Virus record (IMG/VR): IMGVR_UViG_3300023184_000316
Span: 1-35,551 of that record
Source: a virus
Length of the DNA stretch: 35,551 nt
Direction: 5' to 3' (one strand)
A program made the position numbers and the translations under genes. Under the pieces are notes generated by a model. It made no database searches. It was not told the origin of the DNA and saw only the letters and a program-made list of their open reading frames with translations. How positions within the stretch are numbered: position 1 is the first letter of the stretch; every line of letters begins with the position of its first letter. Shown piece by piece: positions 6,817-12,996 of the stretch.

Positions 6817-8043
6817 ATGGCTAACCTTAAACGTTACCTAGAAACCGATGTATTAACCGCTGCGCGTGAGCGTATTGCGTATACGTTTGATCACTTTGAG
6901 AAAATCTACGTTAGCTTTTCCGCCGGTAAAGATTCAAGCGTGATGCTTCATTTGGTTATGGAAGAAGCTATTAAACGCAATCGCAAGGTTGGTGTATTAC
7001 TGATCGACCTGGAAGCGCAATACAAGCTAACGATTGAACACGCCGAAGTAATGTTTGATCTGTATAAAAACAACATTGAATTGTATTGGGTTTGCCTGCC
7101 AATCAAGTTGCGTAACTCGGTGAGCAATTACGAGCCGGTATGGTGTGCGTGGCAACCGGAGCGAGAAAAGGATTGGGTCAGGCCAATGCCAAAACGGGAA
7201 GGTGTTATATCCGACCACGCACATTTTGATTTTTTTCAACCGTGGATGGAGTTTGAAGAATTTATTATTCTATTCGGGGTGTGGTATGCACAAGGACAAA
7301 ACACCGCGGCATTTATCGGCATCCGTTGTGACGAAAGTTTAAATCGTTTCCGCACGATTGCGGTATGGGATAAAGGGATGCATGGAGGGAAACGCTACAC
7401 GACTAAAGTAGTCGATAACCTTTACAACATCTATCCGATTTATGATTGGCATGTAAACGATATTTGGCGATATCACGCGCACTTTCCTACCAAGCCGCAC
7501 AATGAAGTTTATGACCGTATGCACTTGGCCGGATTATCTCCACCGCAGATGCGACTTTGCCAGCCTTACGGCGACGATCAAAAGCGCGGCCTGTGGTTGT
7601 ATCATCTAATTGAACCCCAAACATGGGGCAAAGTTGTTGCGCGTGTAAACGGTGCGAATAGCGGTTCACTGTATATTGAAGAAACAGGAAATGTCACCGG
7701 CTACAATCGAATCAGCAAACCAGATGGGCATACGTGGAAAAGTTTTGCTAATTTGCTGCTAGCGACTATGCCAGAAGTCACGCGGGAACATTACCTTGCT
7801 CGTTTCAAATCGTGGATGAAGGGCTGGCGGTCACGCGGTTACGCTAACGGAATACCTGACGAAGCTCCAAGAACATTGGAAAAAAAATATTGGGCACCCT
7901 CATGGCGGCGCATATGCAAGGTTTTACTTCGCAACGATTGGTGGTGCAAAGGTTTAGGATTAACTCAACCAAAAAGTGAAGCCTACGGTAAATATTTATT
8001 AATTAAAAAATTAAAAAAAGGAGAAATAATTGAAAATTCCTGA
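6817..8043 (+). CDS. PAPS-reductase-like PP-loop protein, IbrA/YbdN-like
   Basis: A 408-residue adenine-nucleotide alpha-hydrolase family protein. The PP-loop is SFSAGKDSSVM (33-43), where Gly of the usual SGGKDS is replaced by Ala. Residues about 160-265 continue the PAPS-reductase-like core (FIGIRCDESLNRFRT, YPIYDWHVNDIW, then LCQPYGDDQ). The C-terminal 120 residues, with RFKSWMKGWRSRGY, resemble the DUF3440 region of IbrA. It follows the ParB-like gene without a gap, so the two are probably partners. Family members are annotated as sulfurtransferases or PAPS reductases, but redox Cys are not obvious, so nucleotide adenylation or thiolation is as likely as sulfate assimilation. AT-rich, as is the start of the next gene, which it overlaps by 14 nt. 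Confidence 0.82.
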   Translation: MANLKRYLETDVLTAARERIAYTFDHFEKIYVSFSAGKDSSVMLHLVMEEAIKRNRKVGVLLIDLEAQYKLTIEHAEVMFDLYKNNIELYWVCLPIKLRNSVSNYEPVWCAWQPEREKDWVRPMPKREGVISDHAHFDFFQPWMEFEEFIILFGVWYAQGQNTAAFIGIRCDESLNRFRTIAVWDKGMHGGKRYTTKVVDNLYNIYPIYDWHVNDIWRYHAHFPTKPHNEVYDRMHLAGLSPPQMRLCQPYGDDQKRGLWLYHLIEPQTWGKVVARVNGANSGSLYIEETGNVTGYNRISKPDGHTWKSFANLLLATMPEVTREHYLARFKSWMKGWRSRGYANGIPDEAPRTLEKKYWAPSWRRICKVLLRNDWWCKGLGLTQPKSEAYGKYLLIKKLKKGEIIENS

Positions 8044-9154
8044 ATTACAAATAAATACTCGTGATGCTATTTATAAAAATTACGAAAAAAAATCTGATCA
8101 AAAAGGTAGAAAACATTTAGGCGCAAGCGAGATCGGCCACGAGTGCGACCGCTACCTGTGGCTGTCATTCCGCTGGGCAAAGCCGGCCGACTTCGATGGC
8201 CGAATGCTGCGCCTATTTGATTCTGGCAATCAACAAGAACCGCGTTTGATTGCTGATCTTCGCGGCATAGGTGTTGAAGTGTGGGATAAAGACGAAAAAG
8301 GTTATCAATGGAGCTACAAGTCTTTAGGCGGGCATTTCGCCGGCAGCTTAGACGGCGTAGGGCTGGGCTTGCCGGAAGCGCCCAAAACGCCGCATTTGCT
8401 TGAATTCAAGACCGCAAATGCTAAGTCGTTTGCAGCCATGACAAAAAAAGGCGTAAAGGAGTCCAAACCGCAGCATTACGTGCAAATGCAAGTATACATG
8501 GGCTGGGCTGGCCTAACGCGCGCGATGTATCTAATGGTCAACAAAGACACGGACGAGATCCACGCCGAGCGCATCGAGTTTGACCAGGATGCCTTTAACC
8601 AAGCGATTCAGCGCGCCGAGCGCATCATTACTGCGCCGGAACCCGCGGTCACGATTGCCGACAGCGCAGCTGGTTTTACCTGCAAATTTTGCCGGTTCAA
8701 AGAACAATGCTACGAAACCGAAGCGCCGGCCGTGAGCTGCCGGACATGCGCCCACAGCACGCCGGAAATGGATGGGGACGGCCGCTGGTCATGCGCGCAG
8801 GGTCGCCCTGATATGGATGTAACCGCCCAGCGCGCCGGCTGCGGAGAGCACCGGCACATACCAACCTTGCTGGGGCGGTTCGCGGAGCTGATGGACGCCA
8901 GCGCAAACAACCTGCTTACCTATAAACACAAGCTGACCGGCTTAGAATTCCAGCAGCCGGTTTATACCTCGCAGGACATAACCAACCTGGCAGACAAAAC
9001 CATGCTTGGGGACGCCGGGCTGACCGCCATCAAGACCGAGTTTGACTGTGCCATAAAAGCCCCGGCAGCCGACCCGTTTGCAGACATGATCGACGATTTA
9101 CCCTGGGAGAAAGCCGCCGCATCTAAACGTGCCAAAAAGGGAGCCGCAAAATGA
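8030..9154 (+). CDS. PD-(D/E)XK exonuclease with Fe-S motif (Cas4/RecB-like)
   Basis: A 374-residue nuclease. Active-site residues are seen as D108 (SLDGV), E125-x-K127 (LLEFKTA) and a QxxxY-like QMQVY around 152-156. C39 together with C217-x2-C220-x5-C226 reproduces the split four-Cys pattern that holds a 4Fe-4S cluster in Cas4 and AddB. Four further Cys (236, 239, 254, 270) may bind zinc. It would resect DNA ends to feed the Sak4/DUF669 pair upstream. The start is a TTG at 8030 with GGAG 6 nt upstream; no ATG fits. The first 60-80 bases are as AT-rich as the preceding cassette and then composition jumps, suggesting that the insertion of the ParB/PP-loop pair rebuilt this 5' end. Confidence 0.85.
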   Translation: MKIPELQINTRDAIYKNYEKKSDQKGRKHLGASEIGHECDRYLWLSFRWAKPADFDGRMLRLFDSGNQQEPRLIADLRGIGVEVWDKDEKGYQWSYKSLGGHFAGSLDGVGLGLPEAPKTPHLLEFKTANAKSFAAMTKKGVKESKPQHYVQMQVYMGWAGLTRAMYLMVNKDTDEIHAERIEFDQDAFNQAIQRAERIITAPEPAVTIADSAAGFTCKFCRFKEQCYETEAPAVSCRTCAHSTPEMDGDGRWSCAQGRPDMDVTAQRAGCGEHRHIPTLLGRFAELMDASANNLLTYKHKLTGLEFQQPVYTSQDITNLADKTMLGDAGLTAIKTEFDCAIKAPAADPFADMIDDLPWEKAAASKRAKKGAAK

Positions 9155-9321
9155 AAAAAGATTTACCGAAGGAGCAGGACAACGACAACTGCCCGTTGTG
9201 CGGCAACGACACGCTCGACATGGGTTACGGCCTAGCCGGTGGCGGCATTGGCGTTTACTATTTTTGCAAAACGGATAAGTGCAACTATTTTCACAAAACG
9301 CCGGACGGAGCCGCAAAATGA
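9151..9321 (+). CDS. Small zinc-ribbon protein
   Basis: A 56-residue protein with CPLCGND near residue 14 and CKTDKC at 39-44: two Cys pairs that form a zinc ribbon, similar in layout to Lar-type or Com-like small phage proteins. It overlaps the exonuclease stop and the following start as ATGA at both ends, with AAAAAGGGAG upstream as ribosome site. The second zinc ribbon follows directly. No function can be assigned beyond metal-dependent binding of protein or nucleic acid. Confidence 0.7.
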   Translation: MKKDLPKEQDNDNCPLCGNDTLDMGYGLAGGGIGVYYFCKTDKCNYFHKTPDGAAK

Positions 9322-9578
9322 GCAGCAACGCATTTAACCAGCTTGACCGCGAATATACCGAGCGCGAGGATTACTTGGCCAGCCGACAAGAGGAACGGCA
9401 GGCAGAAAAACCATCAATCGACCCCTGCCCGTTCTGCGGTCACCTTGACATTGAGGTTGACGAGATCGAGATCGGCATCATTGCGATCTGCTGTCCCGAA
9501 TGCATGGCGATCGGACCGCACCAGGATGGCGCACAGTCTGTTGAGCTCGCCATTGAAAAATGGAACCGCAGAAAATGA
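9318..9578 (+). CDS. Lar-like restriction alleviation zinc-ribbon protein
   Basis: An 86-residue protein that follows the Lar pattern: DPCPFCGHLDIEV, then CCPECMAIGPHQDG, ending in SVELAIEKWNRRK. The PCPFCG opening, the second Cys pair and the final AI-x-x-WN-x-R are the family hallmarks. Rac prophage Lar modulates host type I restriction-modification so that unmodified DNA survives; many phage relatives are untested. The ATG at 9318 overlaps the preceding stop as ATGA, so I prefer it to the longer frame. An early anti-restriction role fits its position. Confidence 0.7.
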   Translation: MSSNAFNQLDREYTEREDYLASRQEERQAEKPSIDPCPFCGHLDIEVDEIEIGIIAICCPECMAIGPHQDGAQSVELAIEKWNRRK

Positions 9579-9730
9579 CACTGACGCAGTTTAAGGTGGT
9601 CTTGGAGAAGTTCATGCTGGCCAGAAGCAGATATATGAACTCACCCACCAGCACGACCACGAAAGCATGGAAAGCTGCCGATCTGGAATTGGCGCTGGCA
9701 TACAACAAATACATGGAGACACGGAAATGA
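9575..9730 (+). CDS. Small early protein, unknown function
   Basis: A 51-residue, mostly helical protein (FKVVLEKFMLARSRYM and AWKAADLELALAYNKYM), with no Cys or membrane segment. It begins within the Lar-like stop (ATGA) and ends within the next start (ATGA), so it belongs to the translationally coupled train of tiny genes. I do not recognise it. Confidence 0.6.
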   Translation: MTLTQFKVVLEKFMLARSRYMNSPTSTTTKAWKAADLELALAYNKYMETRK

Positions 9731-9882
9731 TTCAAACCAACGAAGAAAAAGTAAAAGCCGCTATCGGCTACCTGCGTAGCCGTGATAAGTATTTGCTAGA
9801 CAACGGCAAGTGGGTGCCGACCACGGCAGAAAAGACGGATGTTCGCCAGACGATAGCGGAGTATCGGGAAGCGGCGAAATGA
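9727..9882 (+). CDS. Small early protein, unknown function
   Basis: A 51-residue charged helical protein (EEKVKAAIGYLRSRDKYLL and TDVRQTIAEYREAAK). The ATG at 9727 overlaps the preceding stop as ATGA and its own stop overlaps the next start in the same way. The longer frame back to 9667 lies inside the previous gene and is not needed. No family recognised. Confidence 0.6.
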   Translation: MIQTNEEKVKAAIGYLRSRDKYLLDNGKWVPTTAEKTDVRQTIAEYREAAK

Positions 9883-10007
9883 AATTTAATGACGTTGTTT
9901 TGTTTGTTGCATTCCTTACTTCGCTTGCGTTTATATGGGGCGTCGTTGACGGAACTATACCGGCATATAAAGCCGAAAAAGGCAATGTGAAGGAGTGCGG
10001 GAAATGA
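9879..10007 (+). CDS. 42-residue single-pass membrane protein
   Basis: Residues 6-23 (VVLFVAFLTSLAFIWGVV) form one transmembrane helix near the N-terminus, followed by a short polar tail with one Cys (AYKAEKGNVKECGK). Both ends overlap neighbours as ATGA. It is the second tiny membrane protein of the early operon, after the one at 4275. No function can be inferred; it is not next to the lysis genes. Confidence 0.6.
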   Translation: MKFNDVVLFVAFLTSLAFIWGVVDGTIPAYKAEKGNVKECGK

Positions 10008-10447
10008 GCAACGAAGAACAGGAGTGGCTGGCAAGTTTATTAGATCGCGTGTCTGATCTGGAAAAAGAAGTCACGGAACTAAAAACAACGCTTGCCTATG
10101 AGCGCGACAAGGCTAGGGATGATGCGGCGAAGGGGTTGATGGACTGCAAGGGTTATGACCTATACCCGGACGGCACGATGCGACCGGCGCATGGCTTGGG
10201 CGAATGGGTTAAGGCCGAGGACTACGACAAACTCCACGCCACCGCCACCACCGCACAAGCGGAGATTACGGCGCTGCGGGATGCGGAGTCGGTGGCGTGG
10301 GAATATTGGCGGGAGGTTGAGGGGGAGATGCTGGTGCTGAAAGACCAGCTAACCTGCGCGCTGCTTCAAGCGCGGGAGAACGCAAATGAGTGTAAATTAA
10401 GAATGGAAGATTTAGAAGCCAAACTCAAGGAGAAGAACGGTGGATAA
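10004..10447 (+). CDS. Coiled-coil early protein
   Basis: A 147-residue protein with coiled-coil stretches at both ends: residues 8-45 (LLDRVSDLEKEVTELKTTL) and 80-145 (QAEITALRDAES, MLVLKDQL, MEDLEAKLKEK). The middle contains YDLYPDGTMRPAHGLGEWV, a compact loop seen in other phage hypotheticals. The ATG at 10004 has AAGGAG about 11 nt upstream and an ATGA overlap, so I prefer it to the GTG at 9995. Unknown function. Confidence 0.65.
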   Translation: MSNEEQEWLASLLDRVSDLEKEVTELKTTLAYERDKARDDAAKGLMDCKGYDLYPDGTMRPAHGLGEWVKAEDYDKLHATATTAQAEITALRDAESVAWEYWREVEGEMLVLKDQLTCALLQARENANECKLRMEDLEAKLKEKNGG

Positions 10448-10652
10448 ATACGAAAACATTGAAACCGTGAAGCGTCTTGATTTTGACCACCTTGACATGC
10501 TGGTCAGTAAGCGTATCGGTGCTCTTAAAATCTACGCGCAGAGCATGACTGAATCAGATGTGCACGATGCTATCTGCCGCGATTTGATACTGCCCTGCGT
10601 TTATTTGCTGGCGCAGTTTCTGGAGTCGGTGAAGATTGGGGATAAGGAATGA
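10440..10652 (+). CDS. Small early protein, GTG start
   Basis: A 70-residue helical protein (LDMLVSKRIGALKIYAQSM, then LILPCVYLLAQFLESV). The start is GTG at 10440 with AAGGAG 8 nt upstream, overlapping the preceding gene by 8 nt; the stop overlaps the next start as ATGA. The moderately hydrophobic C-terminal helix is probably buried rather than membrane-spanning. No family recognised. Confidence 0.6.
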   Translation: MDKYENIETVKRLDFDHLDMLVSKRIGALKIYAQSMTESDVHDAICRDLILPCVYLLAQFLESVKIGDKE

Positions 10653-11218
10653 CACTGTTAGGAGAAACACCCTACACGCCCTGTTACGTTCGCAACGAGT
10701 TTTTGTTTGACGAACAAAAAGGGTTTGGTGAATTTACACCAGCCATTGCGTTTGCGTTTCGTGCCGAACCTGCGCGTGTCCCTATGTTTCAGGTCATGCT
10801 TGAGTCAGGGGCGCAATGGGCAAGAGTGCCAATCCACATGATTTGCAGCAAACCTTGTGACCCGTTGCCTATAGAGCAGGCTTGCTGGTGGGATAGCTAC
10901 AGCTACGATTTCTCCGTAGTGGCGCTGCCGTTCCTCAAGAATCACGCGGTTACTGCGTTAGGCCGCGACAAGGTTATCCGCAAAGGCAATTACTTGTTCA
11001 CCGTAGACTGGATGAAGACCGGCTGGAGTGAGGTAGCGCATCAGCACAAAAACCATCATATTATTGCGCTAGAGTCGGGGCCGTGGATTGCATATCCTAA
11101 CAATCGGTTGGTCTGGCACGACGAATCGTGGATTGCGCCAAATCCTAACAAGGAGTGGCAAACGCCGACACGTGACTATTTTGTAGAAGGACTAGGGTAT
11201 AAAAAACCGACGCCCTGA
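10649..11218 (+). CDS. Conserved-looking phage protein, unknown function
   Basis: A 189-residue protein, the last gene of the early operon. It is rich in Trp and aromatic residues (ACWWDSYSYDFSVV, FTVDWMKTGWSEVAHQHKNHHII, RLVWHDESWIAPNP) and looks like a globular beta fold, without signal peptide or membrane segment. The ATG overlaps the preceding stop as ATGA. Its last 27 bases overlap, tail to tail, the end of the endolysin gene on the other strand, so early and late transcription converge here. I do not recognise the family. Confidence 0.7.
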   Translation: MTLLGETPYTPCYVRNEFLFDEQKGFGEFTPAIAFAFRAEPARVPMFQVMLESGAQWARVPIHMICSKPCDPLPIEQACWWDSYSYDFSVVALPFLKNHAVTALGRDKVIRKGNYLFTVDWMKTGWSEVAHQHKNHHIIALESGPWIAYPNNRLVWHDESWIAPNPNKEWQTPTRDYFVEGLGYKKPTP

Positions 11219-11575
11219 CCGGGGCGGGACGCATTGAATGTGCGCCCACGATGGAGTCGCAGCCCCGTCCTCCAGCCACAGTTCTAACTGTTCCAGCAGT
11301 CCGATATTCTGTCTACAGAACGCGTCCAGGCGCCCGTCATCGTCCTCTACGTCGATGGCTTGCCCGGTCATATGCCGGGAGCGCATAGCGCCGCCTGCGG
11401 CGTGGTTTACAGCCGCTGGCCGCCAGCCTGACCGCAAGCCACGATCCTCGCCAAACTCTGCAATTAGCTGGTTTGCCCGCCCGCAGATGATTTCTGCGTT
11501 TGCGCGGATCTCGTCTGTTAGCTCCTGCTCATGCCCGGCTAGGTGCTGGCCTAGATACTCGTCGACCGTGATCAT
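11192..11575 (-). CDS. Endolysin, M15-family peptidase
   Basis: A 127-residue zinc peptidase of the M15 (VanY/Hedgehog-type) fold, predicted to cut peptidoglycan stem peptides at lysis. The metal site is H68 and D75 in SRHMTGQAIDVE and H112 in WAHIQ, preceded by the substrate loop RSGWRPAAVN (48-57). It has no signal peptide, so the holin must let it out. It is the last gene of the late operon; its ATG overlaps the upstream stop as ATGA. The end of the frame runs through an intrinsic-terminator-like hairpin and T tract. Confidence 0.88.
   Translation of the reverse strand: MITVDEYLGQHLAGHEQELTDEIRANAEIICGRANQLIAEFGEDRGLRSGWRPAAVNHAAGGAMRSRHMTGQAIDVEDDDGRLDAFCRQNIGLLEQLELWLEDGAATPSWAHIQCVPPRSGRRFFIP
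11201..11226 (-). terminator. Probable intrinsic terminator of the late operon
   Basis: On the minus strand CGCCC (complement of 11222-11226) pairs with GGGCG (11211-11215) across a 6-base loop, followed by TCGG and then six T (11201-11206). It overlaps the last codons of the endolysin gene. The 4-base gap between stem and T run makes it weaker than a textbook terminator. It lies where the early and late transcripts converge, a natural stop point. Confidence 0.45.
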
Positions 11576-12102
11576 TTAAGTGGAAAATTGCCGCCAACAG
11601 GGTTAAGCGCACCAAGCGGCGCTGCGCTGAAAGACTCTGTGCCGACCGGGACATGATCGCCATTCCACGGTGACTCGTTGATCGGACCGTAGCAGCTCGC
11701 CAGCTTCACGCCGTTGACCGGTTTAGCCTGAATCTCGCAAGAGAACGACCACATATTCGACATGCCGGATTCTTTGGTCGTAACGAATTTGGTTACCACC
11801 ATCGGTTTGACCGCCCAATCCGGCGCCTGGGGGTAGCTGGTCACGGTCGAGAACAACGACCAGACTTTACCCGGCGCGGCTTTGCAGGAGCCGCCCATCA
11901 GCGACAGGTCGGCAATGCCTTTGCCGGTCAGGATTGGGCAAACGGCAACACCCTCGGCAAACTTCTTGCCATTGACCTCGATGGTCTTGCCGGTCGGCGC
12001 GGTGCTTGACGCAGCGCATAGCGCAAAATGACCGTTACAAATAGCCAAGTCCATCGCCTGCGCTGACCCCACAAACATGGCAAAAACTAACAGGTATTTC
12101 AT
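11572..12102 (-). CDS. Exported protein in the lysis cassette, unknown
   Basis: A 176-residue protein with a clear Sec signal peptide (MKYLLVFAMFVGSAQA, cleavage after AQA) and a mature part with six Cys, apt for disulfide bonds in the periplasm. It lies between the holin and the endolysin, both overlapped as ATGA. It is too large and lacks the Pro-rich lipobox features of a spanin, so I do not call it one. A periplasmic lysis helper or a secreted superinfection factor are both possible; neither is shown. I do not recognise its family. Confidence 0.75.
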   Translation of the reverse strand: MKYLLVFAMFVGSAQAMDLAICNGHFALCAASSTAPTGKTIEVNGKKFAEGVAVCPILTGKGIADLSLMGGSCKAAPGKVWSLFSTVTSYPQAPDWAVKPMVVTKFVTTKESGMSNMWSFSCEIQAKPVNGVKLASCYGPINESPWNGDHVPVGTESFSAAPLGALNPVGGNFPLK

Positions 12103-12533
12103 CGGTGTCCTTCCGCGTTTTTAACTTTCTCAACCGAGCGCATGGCGCCAAGTCCCAACATGCCCATCAGGATCTGCAACGTCAGGTCGGTGTCTATAAC
12201 CGGGAAATCGCCGGTATAGCCAAACCAGACTTTGGCCGCAAACCTGGCAAACGGCTCGACTAGGGCGGCGTAGGCCAACCCCGCGCCGCACACCCATCCG
12301 ATACCTGGCCGCCAGCCGGCAACAAACCAGTTGGTAGATTTAGCTTCCTCGATGTTGGTTTGGATTTGCAGCTTCGCCAGATCGGTTTCAGCCGCAAGCT
12401 GCGCCAATTCTCCGTTCTGCTGCATGCGGGCAAGCTCTAGCGCCGCTGCGGCCTTTTGTGCCGGATCGGGCCATAGCCGGTCAATTAGACCTTTGCCAAG
12501 GTCAAATAGCCCCGACAGCAGCAGCGGGTTCAT
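12099..12533 (-). CDS. Holin, 3-TM gene-transfer-release type
   Basis: A 144-residue protein resembling the GTA_holin_3TM family. It has an N-terminal hydrophobic/amphipathic stretch (MNPLLLSGLFDLGKGLIDRL), a charged helix (26-64), then NWFVAGWRPGIGWVCGAGLAYAALV (68-92) with the family's typical WRP-x-x-GW turn, and a last hydrophobic helix LTLQILMGMLGLGAMRSVE (117-135). It would form the membrane lesion that releases the M15 endolysin. It overlaps its neighbours as ATGA on both sides. Confidence 0.85.
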   Translation of the reverse strand: MNPLLLSGLFDLGKGLIDRLWPDPAQKAAAALELARMQQNGELAQLAAETDLAKLQIQTNIEEAKSTNWFVAGWRPGIGWVCGAGLAYAALVEPFARFAAKVWFGYTGDFPVIDTDLTLQILMGMLGLGAMRSVEKVKNAEGHR

Positions 12534-12766
12534 TTGTCGGCTTTTGCTTCCAGCTTCTCAAATATCTTTGCCAACATTGCTTTGATGTCCCGGATATCTT
12601 CGCGGTAATCACTACGGATAACGTAGTCCTTGGGCAAGTCTTCACGCAGCTTTGCTAGGTCTGATTTTAACTCTTTGACCGCCGCCCAAAGCTCACGAGC
12701 AAACCAGCCAAGGACGGTAAAACCGCCGCCGAGTAAAGCGTTTATCAGGTGCTGGTTTTCCATCAC
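12530..12766 (-). CDS. Small membrane-anchored coiled-coil protein (lysis region)
   Basis: A 78-residue protein with one N-terminal transmembrane helix (LINALLGGGFTVLGWFARELW, about 7-27) and a charged coiled-coil tail (AAVKELKSDLAKLREDL, then DIRDIKAMLAKIFEKLEAK). N-in, C-out or the reverse cannot be told. This layout recurs in phage lysis cassettes as a second holin or an inner-membrane spanin-like part. No lipoprotein o-spanin is visible inside or beside it, so spanin function is unproven. Confidence 0.7.
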   Translation of the reverse strand: MMENQHLINALLGGGFTVLGWFARELWAAVKELKSDLAKLREDLPKDYVIRSDYREDIRDIKAMLAKIFEKLEAKADK

Positions 12767-12996
12767 AAACCTAGCGCATTTTTAAGTGCTGCAAGGTCAG
12801 CAGGGCTTGCAAGGATTTGTTCTACCAATGTGGGAACAGGAGTTAGTTCTAGCACAGGGTCTGCTGGTTCCGGCGCATTTCCTGCCTCTACCCACGTTAT
12901 GTATTCCACGTAATCACGATTAGCAGGATCGTTCGGAATATTCGCTCCGTCTGCGATGCGAATGATTGTCGTGCTGTTTGAGAGTTTATACATCAT
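12763..12996 (-). CDS. Small tail-fibre-associated protein (XkdW-like)
   Basis: A 77-residue protein whose middle reads DYVEYITWVEAGNAPEPAD, the W-x-x-x-GN-x-PEPA(D) motif of short proteins encoded next to tail fibres in many phages (XkdW-like or fibre-associated). It lies directly after the tail fibre gene and overlaps it as ATGA. It may be a fibre chaperone or a minor tail part. Confidence 0.6.
   Translation of the reverse strand: MMYKLSNSTTIIRIADGANIPNDPANRDYVEYITWVEAGNAPEPADPVLELTPVPTLVEQILASPADLAALKNALGL

Noticed and set aside
12530-12766. Inner-membrane spanin with an embedded outer-membrane spanin
   Set aside because: I could not find a lipobox-bearing frame within or overlapping this gene, so a spanin pair is not supported.
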